From contig BPDI01000003.1 of assembly GCA_019654215.1 (NCBI GenBank), forward strand, positions 1 through 64,000: a stretch of DNA of 64,000 bases. Reading direction: 5' to 3'. The stretch comes from Gammaproteobacteria bacterium. Its GTDB lineage: Bacteria > Pseudomonadota > Gammaproteobacteria > Pseudomonadales > Pseudohongiellaceae. Positions 1-8,736 of the stretch are shown one piece after another. Both the position numbers and the translations under genes were made by a program. The notes beneath the pieces are model-generated. The model was not told where the DNA came from, ran no database searches, and saw only the letters and a program-made list of their open reading frames with translations. The number at the start of each line of letters is the position of its first letter. Position 1 is the stretch's first letter.

Positions 1-575
1 AACCGCCGGCTTCTCGTTATCCTCGCATTGATAATGGTTCCTTAGTTGTTTCTCACGTTGATGGCAGAATAAATCGCGCAGCCTGGAATCGTTTGAATGG
101 AATCTCCCACCCATCTGAGATTTATCGTCCGAGTCACAACGACTATGGTAGCCGATGGGTTGAAGAAAGAATTATTCATGAACATCCGACTACATCTAAT
201 CATTTTTACAATCCCCTAGTGCCTGCAGTTGACGCAGACAACAATGATTTAGTCCATAGCACCATCTTGCCACCGGCAACAGCAGTTCCACTTGCGACTT
301 TTACTTCTTGGAATATGCGTGCCCCTGAAACCGGAGCAGAAAGATCGTTAGTGCGTTTGGCAGGCGGCTACATTCCTTATGCGAAAGACACAGTGACTGC
401 GCTTGCTAACAGAGATCAACGCAATTCAGTTGCTGGTCTGTATCGCAGTTATGATGACTACTTGCAGAAGTACGAAGCAGCAACAGACCAGTTAATCTCA
501 GATGGCTACCTTCTAACTGGTTTCAAAGATGCCTATATGAATATCGCGCGAGTGATGAAAAACGTATTTGAGTAA
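1..575 (+). CDS. Alpha/beta hydrolase domain protein, C-terminal part (cut by window edge)
   Basis: The frame is open from base 3 to the TAA at 573-575, so the gene begins before the window; about 190 C-terminal residues are present. The late motifs VDADNN, AVPLATFTSWNMR and GGYIPYA are those I associate with the large, usually secreted alpha/beta hydrolase domain family (Abhydrolase_10 type), whose members end in a region like this. The catalytic serine lies upstream, outside the window, so the substrate cannot be judged. A strong hairpin follows the stop codon. Confidence 0.75.
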   Translation, partial: PPASRYPRIDNGSLVVSHVDGRINRAAWNRLNGISHPSEIYRPSHNDYGSRWVEERIIHEHPTTSNHFYNPLVPAVDADNNDLVHSTILPPATAVPLATFTSWNMRAPETGAERSLVRLAGGYIPYAKDTVTALANRDQRNSVAGLYRSYDDYLQKYEAATDQLISDGYLLTGFKDAYMNIARVMKNVFE

Positions 576-588
576 TAAGCTTGCTTTT

Positions 589-618
589 AAAAAAGGGGAG
601 CAATAGCTCCCCTTTTTT
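589..618. terminator. Rho-independent terminator, usable from both sides
   Basis: GGGGAGC at 595-601 pairs with GCTCCCC at 606-612 around an AATA loop. An A run lies on the left and a T run on the right, so the hairpin could stop transcription in either direction. It sits 14 bases after the hydrolase stop codon. Confidence 0.88.
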
Positions 619-801
619 ACTTAGGAATTTTGATTTCGTATTGAAGGTAGGCTTTAAAAAAGGGCTGCAGCGCTTGAAATCTCTGGATGTGCGCTATATT
701 TAGTACTTCCGTGACCCTTTGGTTCAATTGGGAGGCTTATGCGGAACCCTCTCAAGCTTTATAAGTCACCTGTGGCCAGATTTGGAGAGCTCTCGAAAAT
801 G

Positions 802-2011
802 TTAATCATCCCCGGGGAAATCTAATTCTACCGGTGCGAGTCTGGGTAACTCGCAGCTATGTGGCGCTGGATCATAGCTGACATCGCTTGGGTCGTGACC
901 ACCTTTCAGATTAAGGAAAGAGACTTCAGCGTCCAAACCGAGACAGATGATGTTTTCACCGGAGTGTCCTTCTCTTACTAAGCCACCCCAAACTACGTTA
1001 GGCGTATTAACCTGAGCTTCTTCGTACCAGGCCATTAACAATCATGCCGTGGTGATGTGCCGCCCCCGCGGTATGTATTATCGTGAATAAAAATCTGTTC
1101 TGGATAAGGGTCGTAATTAGGATCACTAATAGTGCGGCCGCCCAGAGTAAAACTGTAAACCATGATGTTCACATTACCATTATCCCAGAATTCATTTTCG
1201 TAAACTTCGATATTGTCGTTTGCTAACACAAGAAGACCTGTGCCTGGAGGTACATTACCTACAATAGCTCCTTCAGGTGCAAAGTTTTCGGTATTGTTAC
1301 GATAGATCTGATTATTGAAAACACGAGTGGCTTGACCACCTTGTACTTCAAGATTTGGTAAATCGAAAACTAAAACACCACCGGTATTATTTGTTGCCAC
1401 GTTGTCATATACATCAGCGTATGTTGAGTTTTCAATTTCTATCCCGGCAACGTTATATTCAGCACGAGAGTTACGCACAACGATTTGTGTTGATTGACCA
1501 ACATAGATGCCTGCATCTGCTGCGCCAATTGCAACGGAACCATCTATTAAAATATTCGTGATTGGACCGGATATATTCCGTATGCGCCGTTCCCGGAATC
1601 GGGACCGTTAGTCCACTCGGTTCGCACTCGACGAATAGTTACATTAGTACTTTCATTAACTTTTAATGCATCACCGACAGTGTCTTCAATTGCAAGTCTT
1701 CAATCACGAAGTCATCTGCTGTGACTAGCAGTCCTTCGGCACCTTGAGCCTGACGTGAAAAGGGAAAGGGATTGATTCATTCATACCAGCGCCACGAATG
1801 TCACGCCAGGAAAGTAAAGGATGGGCTTCGAGTGAAATTATGGGTGCCTGCTGGTACTTCAATTACATCGCCAGGTTGCGCTTCAATTAATTGAATCTAA
1901 AAAGATTCTTCGAAACTCAATTCAGGTGCGGCGCAGGCATTTCTGAATCACCACAGCTGCCAGTAGTCCAGCGCCAACTAATGGAACGAATAATTTGATG
2001 ATTATTTTCAT
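802..2011 (-). CDS. Parallel beta-helix repeat lipoprotein, frame interrupted
   Basis: Read right to left, the pieces give a signal peptide with a probable lipobox (LVGAGLLAA then C after frame repair), a segment with EAQPGDVIEVPAGTH, and many N-rich turns such as IEIENSTYADVYDNVATNN and VFNNQIYRNN. This is the pattern of right-handed parallel beta-helix (pectate-lyase-like) proteins, specifically the single-copy parallel beta-helix proteins found in marine gammaproteobacteria. Function is unknown; I see no catalytic residues. At least six one-base shifts break the frame (near 1960, 1895, 1835, 1750, 1565 and 1040). The longest intact stretch is 1035-1478 and the C-terminus is 802-1041. The ATG at 2011 is chosen because it opens the signal peptide. 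Confidence 0.65.
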
Positions 2012-2056
2012 TGTATTTCTCACTCTTAAGGCGCAGCTTGCCCTTTAACAATATGC

Positions 2057-2640
2057 CTATGATGACACGAATAACACGAAATCGGCATCCCCGAGATGGA
2101 AAAATCTAGCCAAAAAAATTTTTAAATTGGAACCACCTCGAACATCCAGGTATCGCCATTGGAACGGTTTCTGCTCGGTAAATGAATCATTTCCAGTTAC
2201 TCCGGCTACAGCGAAATACTTACGGAAAAGTTCTGAAAGTACGGACACCTCAGGGCCTTCCATGATCCTTTCTAGTCGCTGTCATATAGATTGCCATCAT
2301 ACGCAGAATGATGCGATCATCATCTTCTAGGTAATGGGGGCCCTTGCTTCCAGATAGCGCCAGGACTGAATTCATATAGCCGCTAACAATGAATAAACGG
2401 CCCTCATGTACTGCCAACCAAACTGTTCGAGAGCGAGGTGGATCCATGGTTTGAAACTCATCAAGTCTCTTCGGTTTGATATGTCCAATCAGCGGAGCAG
2501 CGGCAGGTGTGCCAGTGCTAAATGGACCGCCGGTAAATATCTCTATTGGCCTCGGTGAAGCGCATGCCAACTAAGAACACACCTATCGCCAGCACCAGTG
2601 TTCCAAAGACAATGCCAAACCACTTAAAGAATTTCTTCAT
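2057..2640 (-). CDS. Membrane-anchored protein, possible split-barrel fold, frame interrupted
   Basis: The ATG at 2640 follows GGAGG and opens one membrane segment (KKFFKWFGIVFGTLVLAIGVFLVG). After a frame change near 2565 come IEIFTGGPFSTG, MDPPRSRTVWLAVHEGRLFIVSGYMNS, then after further shifts near 2360 and 2280 DGNLYDSD, ERIMEGPEVSVLSELFRKYF and WRYLDVRG. The order (anchor, short strands, a LAVHEGRLFI strand pair, a DGxxY strand, a helix, WRYLDV) is shared with the protein at 8162-8704 and resembles small split-barrel/nitroreductase-like domains. That resemblance is my inference; no cofactor motif is certain. A possible reading is a periplasm-facing domain held by one N-terminal helix. Confidence 0.55.
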
Positions 2641-2756
2641 GTGTAATCCTCCTCTGAAAATTAGAATTTACTCGTTCTTACTGCAATGGATAGAATCTGT
2701 TAAGTCTTTTTAGATTTCGTTAAAGTGTTTCTAATGAAATTGGAGAGGGATTGTCG

Positions 2757-3166
2757 ATGAAAATATTCCGCTGGATATTGGGATCAGTAGTTGGCCTCGT
2801 CGTTTTGGTGTTTGTCTTACAGCTTGTCGCTTCTGAACGAGTAGAAGTTGTAGAGCTACATACATTAGATGAGCAAGGAGAGGAAGTAATTACTCGGCTA
2901 TGGGTAGTAGACGATTCGGGATATCAGTATTTGCGGGTTGGCGAAGGTGGTTCCGGGTGGTTTAGCCGTATCCAAGCAAAGGGGGGAATTTGAAGTAACC
3001 CGCAATGATCGCCGTTACAAATATACTGCGGTATTGCGTAAAGGAAGAAAGCGAAAGGATTAATGAGTTGATGCGGGACAAATACGGATGGGGAGATTCA
3101 CTAATAGAAATCCTTGTGGGCGGACGTGAAGCCTCGATTCCAATTGAATTGCAGTTAGCGAACTAA
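2757..3166 (+). CDS. Membrane-anchored nitroreductase-like (split-barrel) protein, frame interrupted
   Basis: The ATG at 2757 has GGAGAGGGA just upstream; a TTG at 2751 is the less likely alternative. One membrane helix (residues about 5-25) is followed by RLWVVDDSGYQYLRVGEGGSGWFSRIQA, split here, then EFEVTRNDRRYKYTAVL, ERINELMRDKYGWGDSLI and ASIPIELQL. This is the strand and helix order of small deazaflavin/PNPOx-like split-barrel proteins with the W-x-S/A-R-I turn. The frame shifts at the GGGGGG run near 2985 and again near 3045. It faces the leftward relative at 2057-2640 across a shared upstream region. Substrate unknown. Confidence 0.6.
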
Positions 3167-3299
3167 CCCCCCTTTGGGAAAACCCAACTAGTGCTCTATT
3201 GTCACCCATTTTTTATTGTGAATTGCCCTGAATTATAAAGACAGCATTTCAAATTTTGTTATTATCTAGACGATTGAAAAACAACATTTGGAGACGATA

Positions 3300-4106
3300 A
3301 TGAAAAAAGGATTAATTGTTGTATTTGCGATGTTTGCTATTTCATCGTCATTCGCAGGGCCAAAGCTCTATATCTTTGACTGTGGGCATTTGTCATTTCC
3401 CGATGTCGGTAATTTTGGAATTACTAATGAGGAAACTGATGTTAGAGAATTGTTTGTTCCTTGTTATCTCATCGATCATCCCGACGGGAAGATGATTTGG
3501 GATGCAGGCCTACCATTGGACGTGGTTGGACCGCGCCAGAATGGAGCCACTAGCTGGTATGAAGAATCGATAATCGATCAGTTAGCAGCAATCGGCGTAA
3601 ACTCAAGAGACATAGATTACACTGCCTACTCTCATTTTCACTATGATCATGTTGGTGCCGCTAACGAATTCGCGAATGCGACTTTATTGATTCAGGAAAC
3701 TGAGTATCACGCAGCATTCTATGATGCTGAAAGCAATCCAGTATTCCGCCCGCCGCTGTACAGTGAACTAGCAAATTCAACCAAAGTATTACTGCAGGGA
3801 GATCATGATGTTTTTGGCGATGGTAGCGTAATGATAATTTCTGCACCCGGCCACACCCCTGGACATCAAGTTCTAAAGCTTGAGTTAGAAAATTTCGGCC
3901 CACTTGTTTTGTCCGGTGATCTCTATCACTTTGAAGTGAGTCGAATGTTGCGGCGAACGCCTGTATTCAACACCGATGCAGAGGAGACGTTGCGCTCAAT
4001 GAATCGAGTAGAAGTTCTGACTCAGGAAGCTGGTGCGACTTTTTGGATAGAACATAGTCTGGAACTAGCTAATTCCTTAAATTTATCTCCTTACTATTAC
4101 GATTAG
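3300..4106 (+). CDS. Exported metallo-beta-lactamase-fold hydrolase, AHL-lactonase-like
   Basis: A signal peptide (residues 1-20, ending SSSFAG) precedes a metallo-beta-lactamase fold of about 250 residues. The zinc motif HxHxDH is plain in SHFHYDHVG, the third histidine lies in APGHTPGH, the bridging aspartate in LSGDLYHF, and a late WIEHS supplies the last histidine. Domain layout and length match N-acyl-homoserine-lactone lactonase-like hydrolases, although many such proteins act on other lactones or esters. The ATG at 3300 (MKKGL) is preferred to the upstream ATG at 3288 because GGAGA sits about eight bases before it. No operon partner; the next genes point the other way. Confidence 0.85.
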   Translation: MKKGLIVVFAMFAISSSFAGPKLYIFDCGHLSFPDVGNFGITNEETDVRELFVPCYLIDHPDGKMIWDAGLPLDVVGPRQNGATSWYEESIIDQLAAIGVNSRDIDYTAYSHFHYDHVGAANEFANATLLIQETEYHAAFYDAESNPVFRPPLYSELANSTKVLLQGDHDVFGDGSVMIISAPGHTPGHQVLKLELENFGPLVLSGDLYHFEVSRMLRRTPVFNTDAEETLRSMNRVEVLTQEAGATFWIEHSLELANSLNLSPYYYD

Positions 4107-4407
4107 AGATGAAAGTTAGGAAGTTAATAGTTGCATCCTTTCTCGTACTTCCTGGTTTCACACTAGGAAATTAAATATATGAGAAATTTCCTAGAGAAAA
4201 TCATAGGAATGATAATTACGTATTTTATTTTGACAGATTAATCCTAAAGGGAGATAAGTTTAGGGAATTAGCCAGTTTCAGACTGTAACTCATAACAAGA
4301 TCAAGAGTTCGACGCTCTTCTTGGCTTTGAATGTTGATAACCGGCTAAAAAGATTTTAACCGCGGCGGTAAATCATTCAGTTCATACACAATGAAACTAC
4401 AATATGA
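4107..4407. other. Gene-poor gap with a 21-codon ORF and an inverted repeat
   Basis: Two bases after the preceding stop, an ATG at 4109 opens a 21-codon frame (stop 4172-4174) that reads like a bare signal peptide: MKVRKLIVASFLVLPGF. Its stop overlaps a perfect 10-base inverted repeat, CTAGGAAATT (4163-4172) and AATTTCCTAG (4185-4194), with a 12-base loop and no T run. The rest is A+T-rich with no gene that I can see. It may be the remnant of a lost exported gene or a leader-like element. Confidence 0.4.
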
Positions 4408-5534
4408 TTACATCAATCCAGAAATAGCTCGAACGCGATGGCTTTCACTGTCGGTTACGTAAACAATGCCTTCATGTACGCAGACACCATGAGGCCTATC
4501 AGTCATGCAATTAAGTGGATCGCCATCAGGGCCGTCGCCACGCTCGCCGTTACCGAGAACTGTATCGATAATTCCTGTAGCCAATGACATGCGTCTAATG
4601 ATGTGATTTTCTGTATCTACAATATACAAACAATGGTCTTGTCGTGAGTAAGCTATTCCTTTGGGCCCATTAAAAGTGCAATTAATAGCCAGCCCGCCAT
4701 CACCGGTGTAGCCTTGTTCGCCAGTCCCTGCTATTCGCTGTAATTGATTGCCTTCGATATCAACTTGATAAATTGCGTTGCCTTCCCGCAATACTAAATA
4801 CGCATTGCCCTAGGGTCTGTATCGATGGAGCGGGGTCCGAACAACGGAGTGCCTTCGAGTGGGGCAGTATCCGGTGGACGTATTCTCTCACCTGTGCCTG
4901 ATAAAGTTCGAATAATCCCAGTTTCTCTTTCGACGATGCGTAAGCGGTGATTACCAATATCGCAAATTAACAAATTGCCGTTTGAGTCGAAGGCAATACT
5001 GTGGGGCCGATTAAGTTGCGAAAGAACTGCGGCGCGACCATCGCCACCATCGCCAGGCTCACCGTTTCCAGCCAGGGTTGTAACCAGTCCTGTTTGAGCA
5101 GCAATGCGACGCACAGAGTGGGAATCACGTTCAACGATGTAGAGATTGCCTTGCTCATCCCAGCGGATCTCATGAGGTGCGTTAAATGAAGTTTCTAATG
5201 GGCGGCGCGATTCATGGATATATCCCGTTTCGCCATTGCCAGCGATAGTGGTTAATCTATTCGTAGTTAAATTTAGGCGTCGTGTTCTGCCCGTATCTAC
5301 TTCGCAAAAATATAAATCGTCTCCGGGACCAATGACAACGCCATATGGATTATTAACAGGTGTCTCTGTCGCAATTAGGCCTTGCCGGCCTTCATACTCA
5401 TAGCCAGCAAGACCAGTGCCTGCAACTGTATAAACTTCCCAATTCTGTTGGGCTATTGCGATTCGTGGGATGGAAAAGGCAGCGCTGGTGACTGCCACTG
5501 TTTGCAAGAAAGAACGCCTGCTTGTATTCGCCAT
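4408..5534 (-). CDS. Tat-exported NHL-repeat beta-propeller protein, one frameshift
   Basis: The Tat signal SRRSFLQTVAVTSAAF is cleaved near IAIAQ. Repeated blades follow the pattern TVAGTG / NxPHxIxxDxxGNLxIxDxxxHxxRRI, for example NGNLLICDIGNHRLRIV, and continue after the break with GIAYSRQDHCLYIVDTENHIIRR. This is the NHL/teneurin-type propeller; many such exported proteins bind ligands or cleave lactones, but no active site is evident. The frame breaks near 4805, where a GGG run has lost a G; with it restored the protein is about 375 residues. The ATG at 5534 is preferred to 5549 because AGGGAT lies just before it. Confidence 0.8.
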
Positions 5535-5573
5535 TTTTAAATCCCTCATGTTCTCTATTCTTAATTTTGATTT

Positions 5574-6101
5574 TTAGGCAAGGAGTGAATTTACGGCTTC
5601 CTTAAGCTTTGTTTTTAACCCTTCATCCCTCAATTCTCCAACATTGACGTCGAAGTTGGAATTAAAACTTGGCACCGAGAGGCTGGCTTTAACTTCACCA
5701 GAGAAACGCGGCGCCGATTTCAGTGCTGTTGTCAATACTGTTTGCCCGCCGTGACTACCTGGTGAGGTAGACAGTAATACCATGGGCTTTCCCTGAAACA
5801 CTTTAGGGTCAATGCGGGAACACCAATCGAATAGATTTTTATAGGCTGCGCTGTATGAAAGGTTGTGTTCAGCAAAGGAAATTATAATGGCATCTGCATC
5901 AGCGAGTTTCTTAAGAAAAAGTTTGGCAAGTTCTGGTTGGCCCAGTTCAGCCTCTCGATCTACACTAAACAGAGGCAACTCAAAATCATTGATCTCCAGA
6001 ATCTCAGTTTCACCGTACTCTAATAAGGAAGCTGCATAGGCGACAAGTAGCTTGTTGATAGAATTTCGACTGCTACTAGCTGCAAATGCGACCACTTTCA
6101 T
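5574..6101 (-). CDS. NAD(P)H-dependent FMN reductase
   Basis: A 175-residue flavodoxin-like protein. It starts with the MKVVAFAASSSRNSINKLL phosphate-binding loop, followed by PLFSVDREAE, IIISFAEHNLSYSAAYKNLFDW and KPMVLLSTSPGSHGG, the motif order of the NADPH-dependent FMN/azo-reductase family. It should reduce FMN, quinones or similar acceptors in the cytoplasm. AAGGAT precedes the ATG. It is separated by 39 bases from the exported propeller gene downstream and diverges from the dienelactone hydrolase gene. Length is normal for the family. Confidence 0.85.
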   Translation of the reverse strand: MKVVAFAASSSRNSINKLLVAYAASLLEYGETEILEINDFELPLFSVDREAELGQPELAKLFLKKLADADAIIISFAEHNLSYSAAYKNLFDWCSRIDPKVFQGKPMVLLSTSPGSHGGQTVLTTALKSAPRFSGEVKASLSVPSFNSNFDVNVGELRDEGLKTKLKEAVNSLLA

Positions 6102-6268
6102 AACATCTAAATCCTTTATCCTCTGGAATTACTCTCAACACTGATATTAGACTTGTGTTTTCTGCGAGTCCCAAATACTCTCATATTCCTGCTTTTGGAA
6201 GAATAAAAGAACAATTCTTCGATGACCCTCAAAACTTCGAGGAGAAGAAGAGAAGAGAGGAGATAATC

Positions 6269-7147
6269 ATGTGCGATAACGATACTCAAAAAGATGTAGA
6301 GGAATATCTACGCCGCCATCCAGAAATGACCCGCCGCGATTTTACCAAGTTAGCGACGGGTGCTGGCCTGGCAATGATGTTCCCACCCATGGCCAATGCT
6401 CAGTCTGTTTCGGAAAGAGACGTAGAAATCAGGACCCCAGATGGAGTTGCGGATTGCTATTTCGTCTATCCATCTAGTGGGGCTCATGCTGCTGTCTTGG
6501 TTTGGCCTGACATTCTGGCCTTAAGACCAGCATTTCGGGAGATGGGTAAACGCCTGGCTCGATCGGGTTATGCCGTATTGACCGTTAATCCATTCTATCG
6601 AGACGCGCGCTCTCCTGTAGTTGGCAGAGGTGCTAGTTTCGGTCAGCCTGAAACTCGGGAAATAGTTTTACCCATGGCACGTAATCTTAATGAGGACACT
6701 CATTTTACCGACGCCCGTGCTTTTACTGGGTGGTTAGACGATCAGCCAGAGGTCGATACTAATAAAGGTATTGGGACTACTGGCTATTGCATGGGTGGTC
6801 CTATGGTGATGCGGACCGTTGCCGCAGTTCCTGAGCGATTTGCAGCTGGAGCAACATTTCATGGTGGCGGGCTTGCTACTAACAATGCTGATAGCCCTCA
6901 TTTATTAATTCCAGATACTCGTGCAGCCATGCTGCATTGTGTTGCGGAAAACGATGATGAAAATGATCCACAAGCTAAAACAACTCTGCGTGAAGCTTAT
7001 GATGCTGCGGGCATTCCTGCCGAGATCGAAGTTTATGCAGATGCAATGCATGGTTGGTGTGCGATCGATTCGCAGGTATATCATCAAACTCAGGCTGAAC
7101 GTGCCTGGAGCCGTTTGCTCAATTTGTTTGAAGAGAACCTGGGTTAA
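6269..7147 (+). CDS. Tat-exported dienelactone hydrolase family protein
   Basis: About 292 residues. An N-terminal stretch leads into the Tat motif TRRDFTKLATGAG and cleavage after NAQ. The hydrolase domain shows the dienelactone hydrolase nucleophile elbow GYCMGG, with cysteine in place of the usual serine, and a late catalytic histidine in DAMHGW. Family members open lactones or esters. The ATG at 6269 has a strong GAGAGGAGA upstream; the frame stays open to 6155, but that extension would bury the Tat motif 60 residues in, so I reject it. A strong terminator follows. Confidence 0.87.
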   Translation: MCDNDTQKDVEEYLRRHPEMTRRDFTKLATGAGLAMMFPPMANAQSVSERDVEIRTPDGVADCYFVYPSSGAHAAVLVWPDILALRPAFREMGKRLARSGYAVLTVNPFYRDARSPVVGRGASFGQPETREIVLPMARNLNEDTHFTDARAFTGWLDDQPEVDTNKGIGTTGYCMGGPMVMRTVAAVPERFAAGATFHGGGLATNNADSPHLLIPDTRAAMLHCVAENDDENDPQAKTTLREAYDAAGIPAEIEVYADAMHGWCAIDSQVYHQTQAERAWSRLLNLFEENLG

Positions 7148-7155
7148 ATCTTTTG

Positions 7156-7195
7156 AAAAAATCCGGCCACTCATAAGAGAGGTCGGATTTTTTTT
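7156..7195. terminator. Convergent rho-independent terminator
   Basis: AATCCGGCC pairs with GGTCGGATT (one G-T pair) around CACTCATAAGAGA, with an A run on the left and eight Ts on the right. It lies between convergent genes ending at 7147 and 7205 and should serve both. Confidence 0.9.
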
Positions 7196-7204
7196 GGGTG
7201 AAAA

Positions 7205-8152
7205 TTATGGCGTTCGAATATTCGCTTTCTTAGTCCAGAAAATATCAAAACTACCCAGGTTGTTGTCCTGACGGGAAGAGAACCAGGAAAATGAATCTGC
7301 GCCTGGCGGTAAAGCGGGGCACATATCTTCTGCGGAAGTATTAATTTGTGGCCCCAGATTAAAAGAAGGTCCCCACTCATTCGCGCCTAGTTGCATAGCA
7401 CCATAGATGTCTCTGCCGCCGTATCCACCAGGGCGAGTGGAAGTAAAGTACACCATGCCGTCTTTGTCCTGGGTGAAATGAAATTCTTCTGCTGCAGTGT
7501 TTATGCCCGGTCCTTGATTAATGGGCTCCATCCAAGAGCCGTCTTCATCTTTTTGCGTGCAATAAATATCGGAACCACCATAGCCACCGGCGCGCATTGA
7601 TGCAAAACATAATGTCACGCCATCTTGCAGAACTGCAGGGCAGTGTTCATTGCCTTCATCGGTGCTGATGGGATAAGGCAGTAATTCGGGTTCACTCCAG
7701 GCACCGTTTACTTTATTAGTGACAAATAGGTCAATTGGATTACCATCTGATGCATTGCGATCGGATCGAAAATAGATCGTATTACCATCGGCAGTTATCC
7801 AGGGCTCACGGTCATCGCCGGCACGTAATGGGTGTACATCAGTAGCAGGTGCGGCATTAACAGGAATGCCCATATTAACCGGTTCATTCCAGCTACCGGT
7901 TTCTTCATTGAAGGTCGCGATATAAAGATCTTTGGGATCTCCTTCCACAACCGCCATATCTTGTCGGGCACTGCAATAAACCATGGTTCCGTCATCAGCG
8001 AACGACAATTCACCTTCTGCCCATATCGTGTTTATAGGTGCGCCAAAATTGTGTACAGCTAAGTCAATCCAGCTGCGCTCCTGAGCTTGTAAAGTAAAAC
8101 TGGCAATACTCAAAGCAACGATTAGACTCAAGAAAGGCATTTCCGATTTCAT
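7205..8152 (-). CDS. Exported PD40/WD40-like beta-propeller protein
   Basis: A 315-residue protein with a signal peptide cleaved after LQA. PD40-type blades recur, for example GNTIYFRSDR, LCFASMRAGGYGGSDIY and VYFTSTRPGGYGGRDIY, each followed by a W-x-E/G-P-x-N/L strand (SWNEPVNMG, AWSEPELLP, SWMEPINQG). Such TolB-like periplasmic propellers bind or sense partners and rarely carry catalytic residues; none is apparent here. It is the last gene of a leftward run of five closely spaced genes (7205-11936), nine bases after its neighbour. Confidence 0.82.
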   Translation of the reverse strand: MKSEMPFLSLIVALSIASFTLQAQERSWIDLAVHNFGAPINTIWAEGELSFADDGTMVYCSARQDMAVVEGDPKDLYIATFNEETGSWNEPVNMGIPVNAAPATDVHPLRAGDDREPWITADGNTIYFRSDRNASDGNPIDLFVTNKVNGAWSEPELLPYPISTDEGNEHCPAVLQDGVTLCFASMRAGGYGGSDIYCTQKDEDGSWMEPINQGPGINTAAEEFHFTQDKDGMVYFTSTRPGGYGGRDIYGAMQLGANEWGPSFNLGPQINTSAEDMCPALPPGADSFSWFSSRQDNNLGSFDIFWTKKANIRTP

Positions 8153-8161
8153 TCTAGTTCC

Positions 8162-8704
8162 TTAGCTTCGAGAAGTAATTTCGAATGTCCACCAACGCTC
8201 TGGACGCTCTGCATTGGGATCCGGCGCAGGATTATCTAATGCCTGATGTACCTGCAGTTTTTGGACACGAGCACGCCAGGCTCGATCCATAGTTACAGGA
8301 TCAGTGATTCGATTCACATGCACTGGATATGTAACGCCGTCTAATCTCATTACGCCAATTTCATTTGTGTCTACCCTAGCGGCCCAGTATTTAGTGTCAC
8401 AAACAGAACAGCTTAAATACATTTGCCCTTCGGGGGTCGCCATGCAATTTAAGTTAATCGAATGGGGACGAATGCCTGCGTAAATTTGCAACTGACATAA
8501 TGAAACATCATTAGCGAAGGACCAATCTGAAACCGGTGTATCATTACTTTCACCGAACAGGAATCCGCCCGGAGTTCTTTCACAGGGACAGGTGGCGGAA
8601 TAAATAATGAATCCAACAATGCCAATTGCAAGCAGTGCGGCAACTGATCCGCCGACTAATATTTTTAATTTTGAGTTTCCTGCTACAGCTTGTTCTTCCG
8701 ACAT
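8162..8704 (-). CDS. Single-pass membrane protein with conserved C-terminal domain
   Basis: 180 residues: a short cytoplasmic tail, one membrane helix at about residues 13-35, then a Cys-rich start (CPCERTPGG) and a domain with SINLNCM, GQMYLSCSVCDTKYW, VMRLDGVTYPVHVNRITD and RAWRARVQKL, ending RWWTFEI. I do not recognise a named family. The strand/helix order matches the protein at 2057-2640, so the two may be distant paralogues with a split-barrel-like core. The cysteines in LSCSVCD might bind a metal or form a disulfide. GAGGAAG precedes the ATG. It sits inside the five-gene exported-protein operon. Confidence 0.7.
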   Translation of the reverse strand: MSEEQAVAGNSKLKILVGGSVAALLAIGIVGFIIYSATCPCERTPGGFLFGESNDTPVSDWSFANDVSLCQLQIYAGIRPHSINLNCMATPEGQMYLSCSVCDTKYWAARVDTNEIGVMRLDGVTYPVHVNRITDPVTMDRAWRARVQKLQVHQALDNPAPDPNAERPERWWTFEITSRS

Positions 8705-8736
8705 GGCTCTTCCTCTCTTTTTCCTTATATTTAGTT

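Noticed and set aside
739-825. 28-codon rightward ORF behind a GGGAGG
   Set aside because: The spacing to the ATG is too short, and its end overlaps the antisense end of the beta-helix gene; composition is not convincing.
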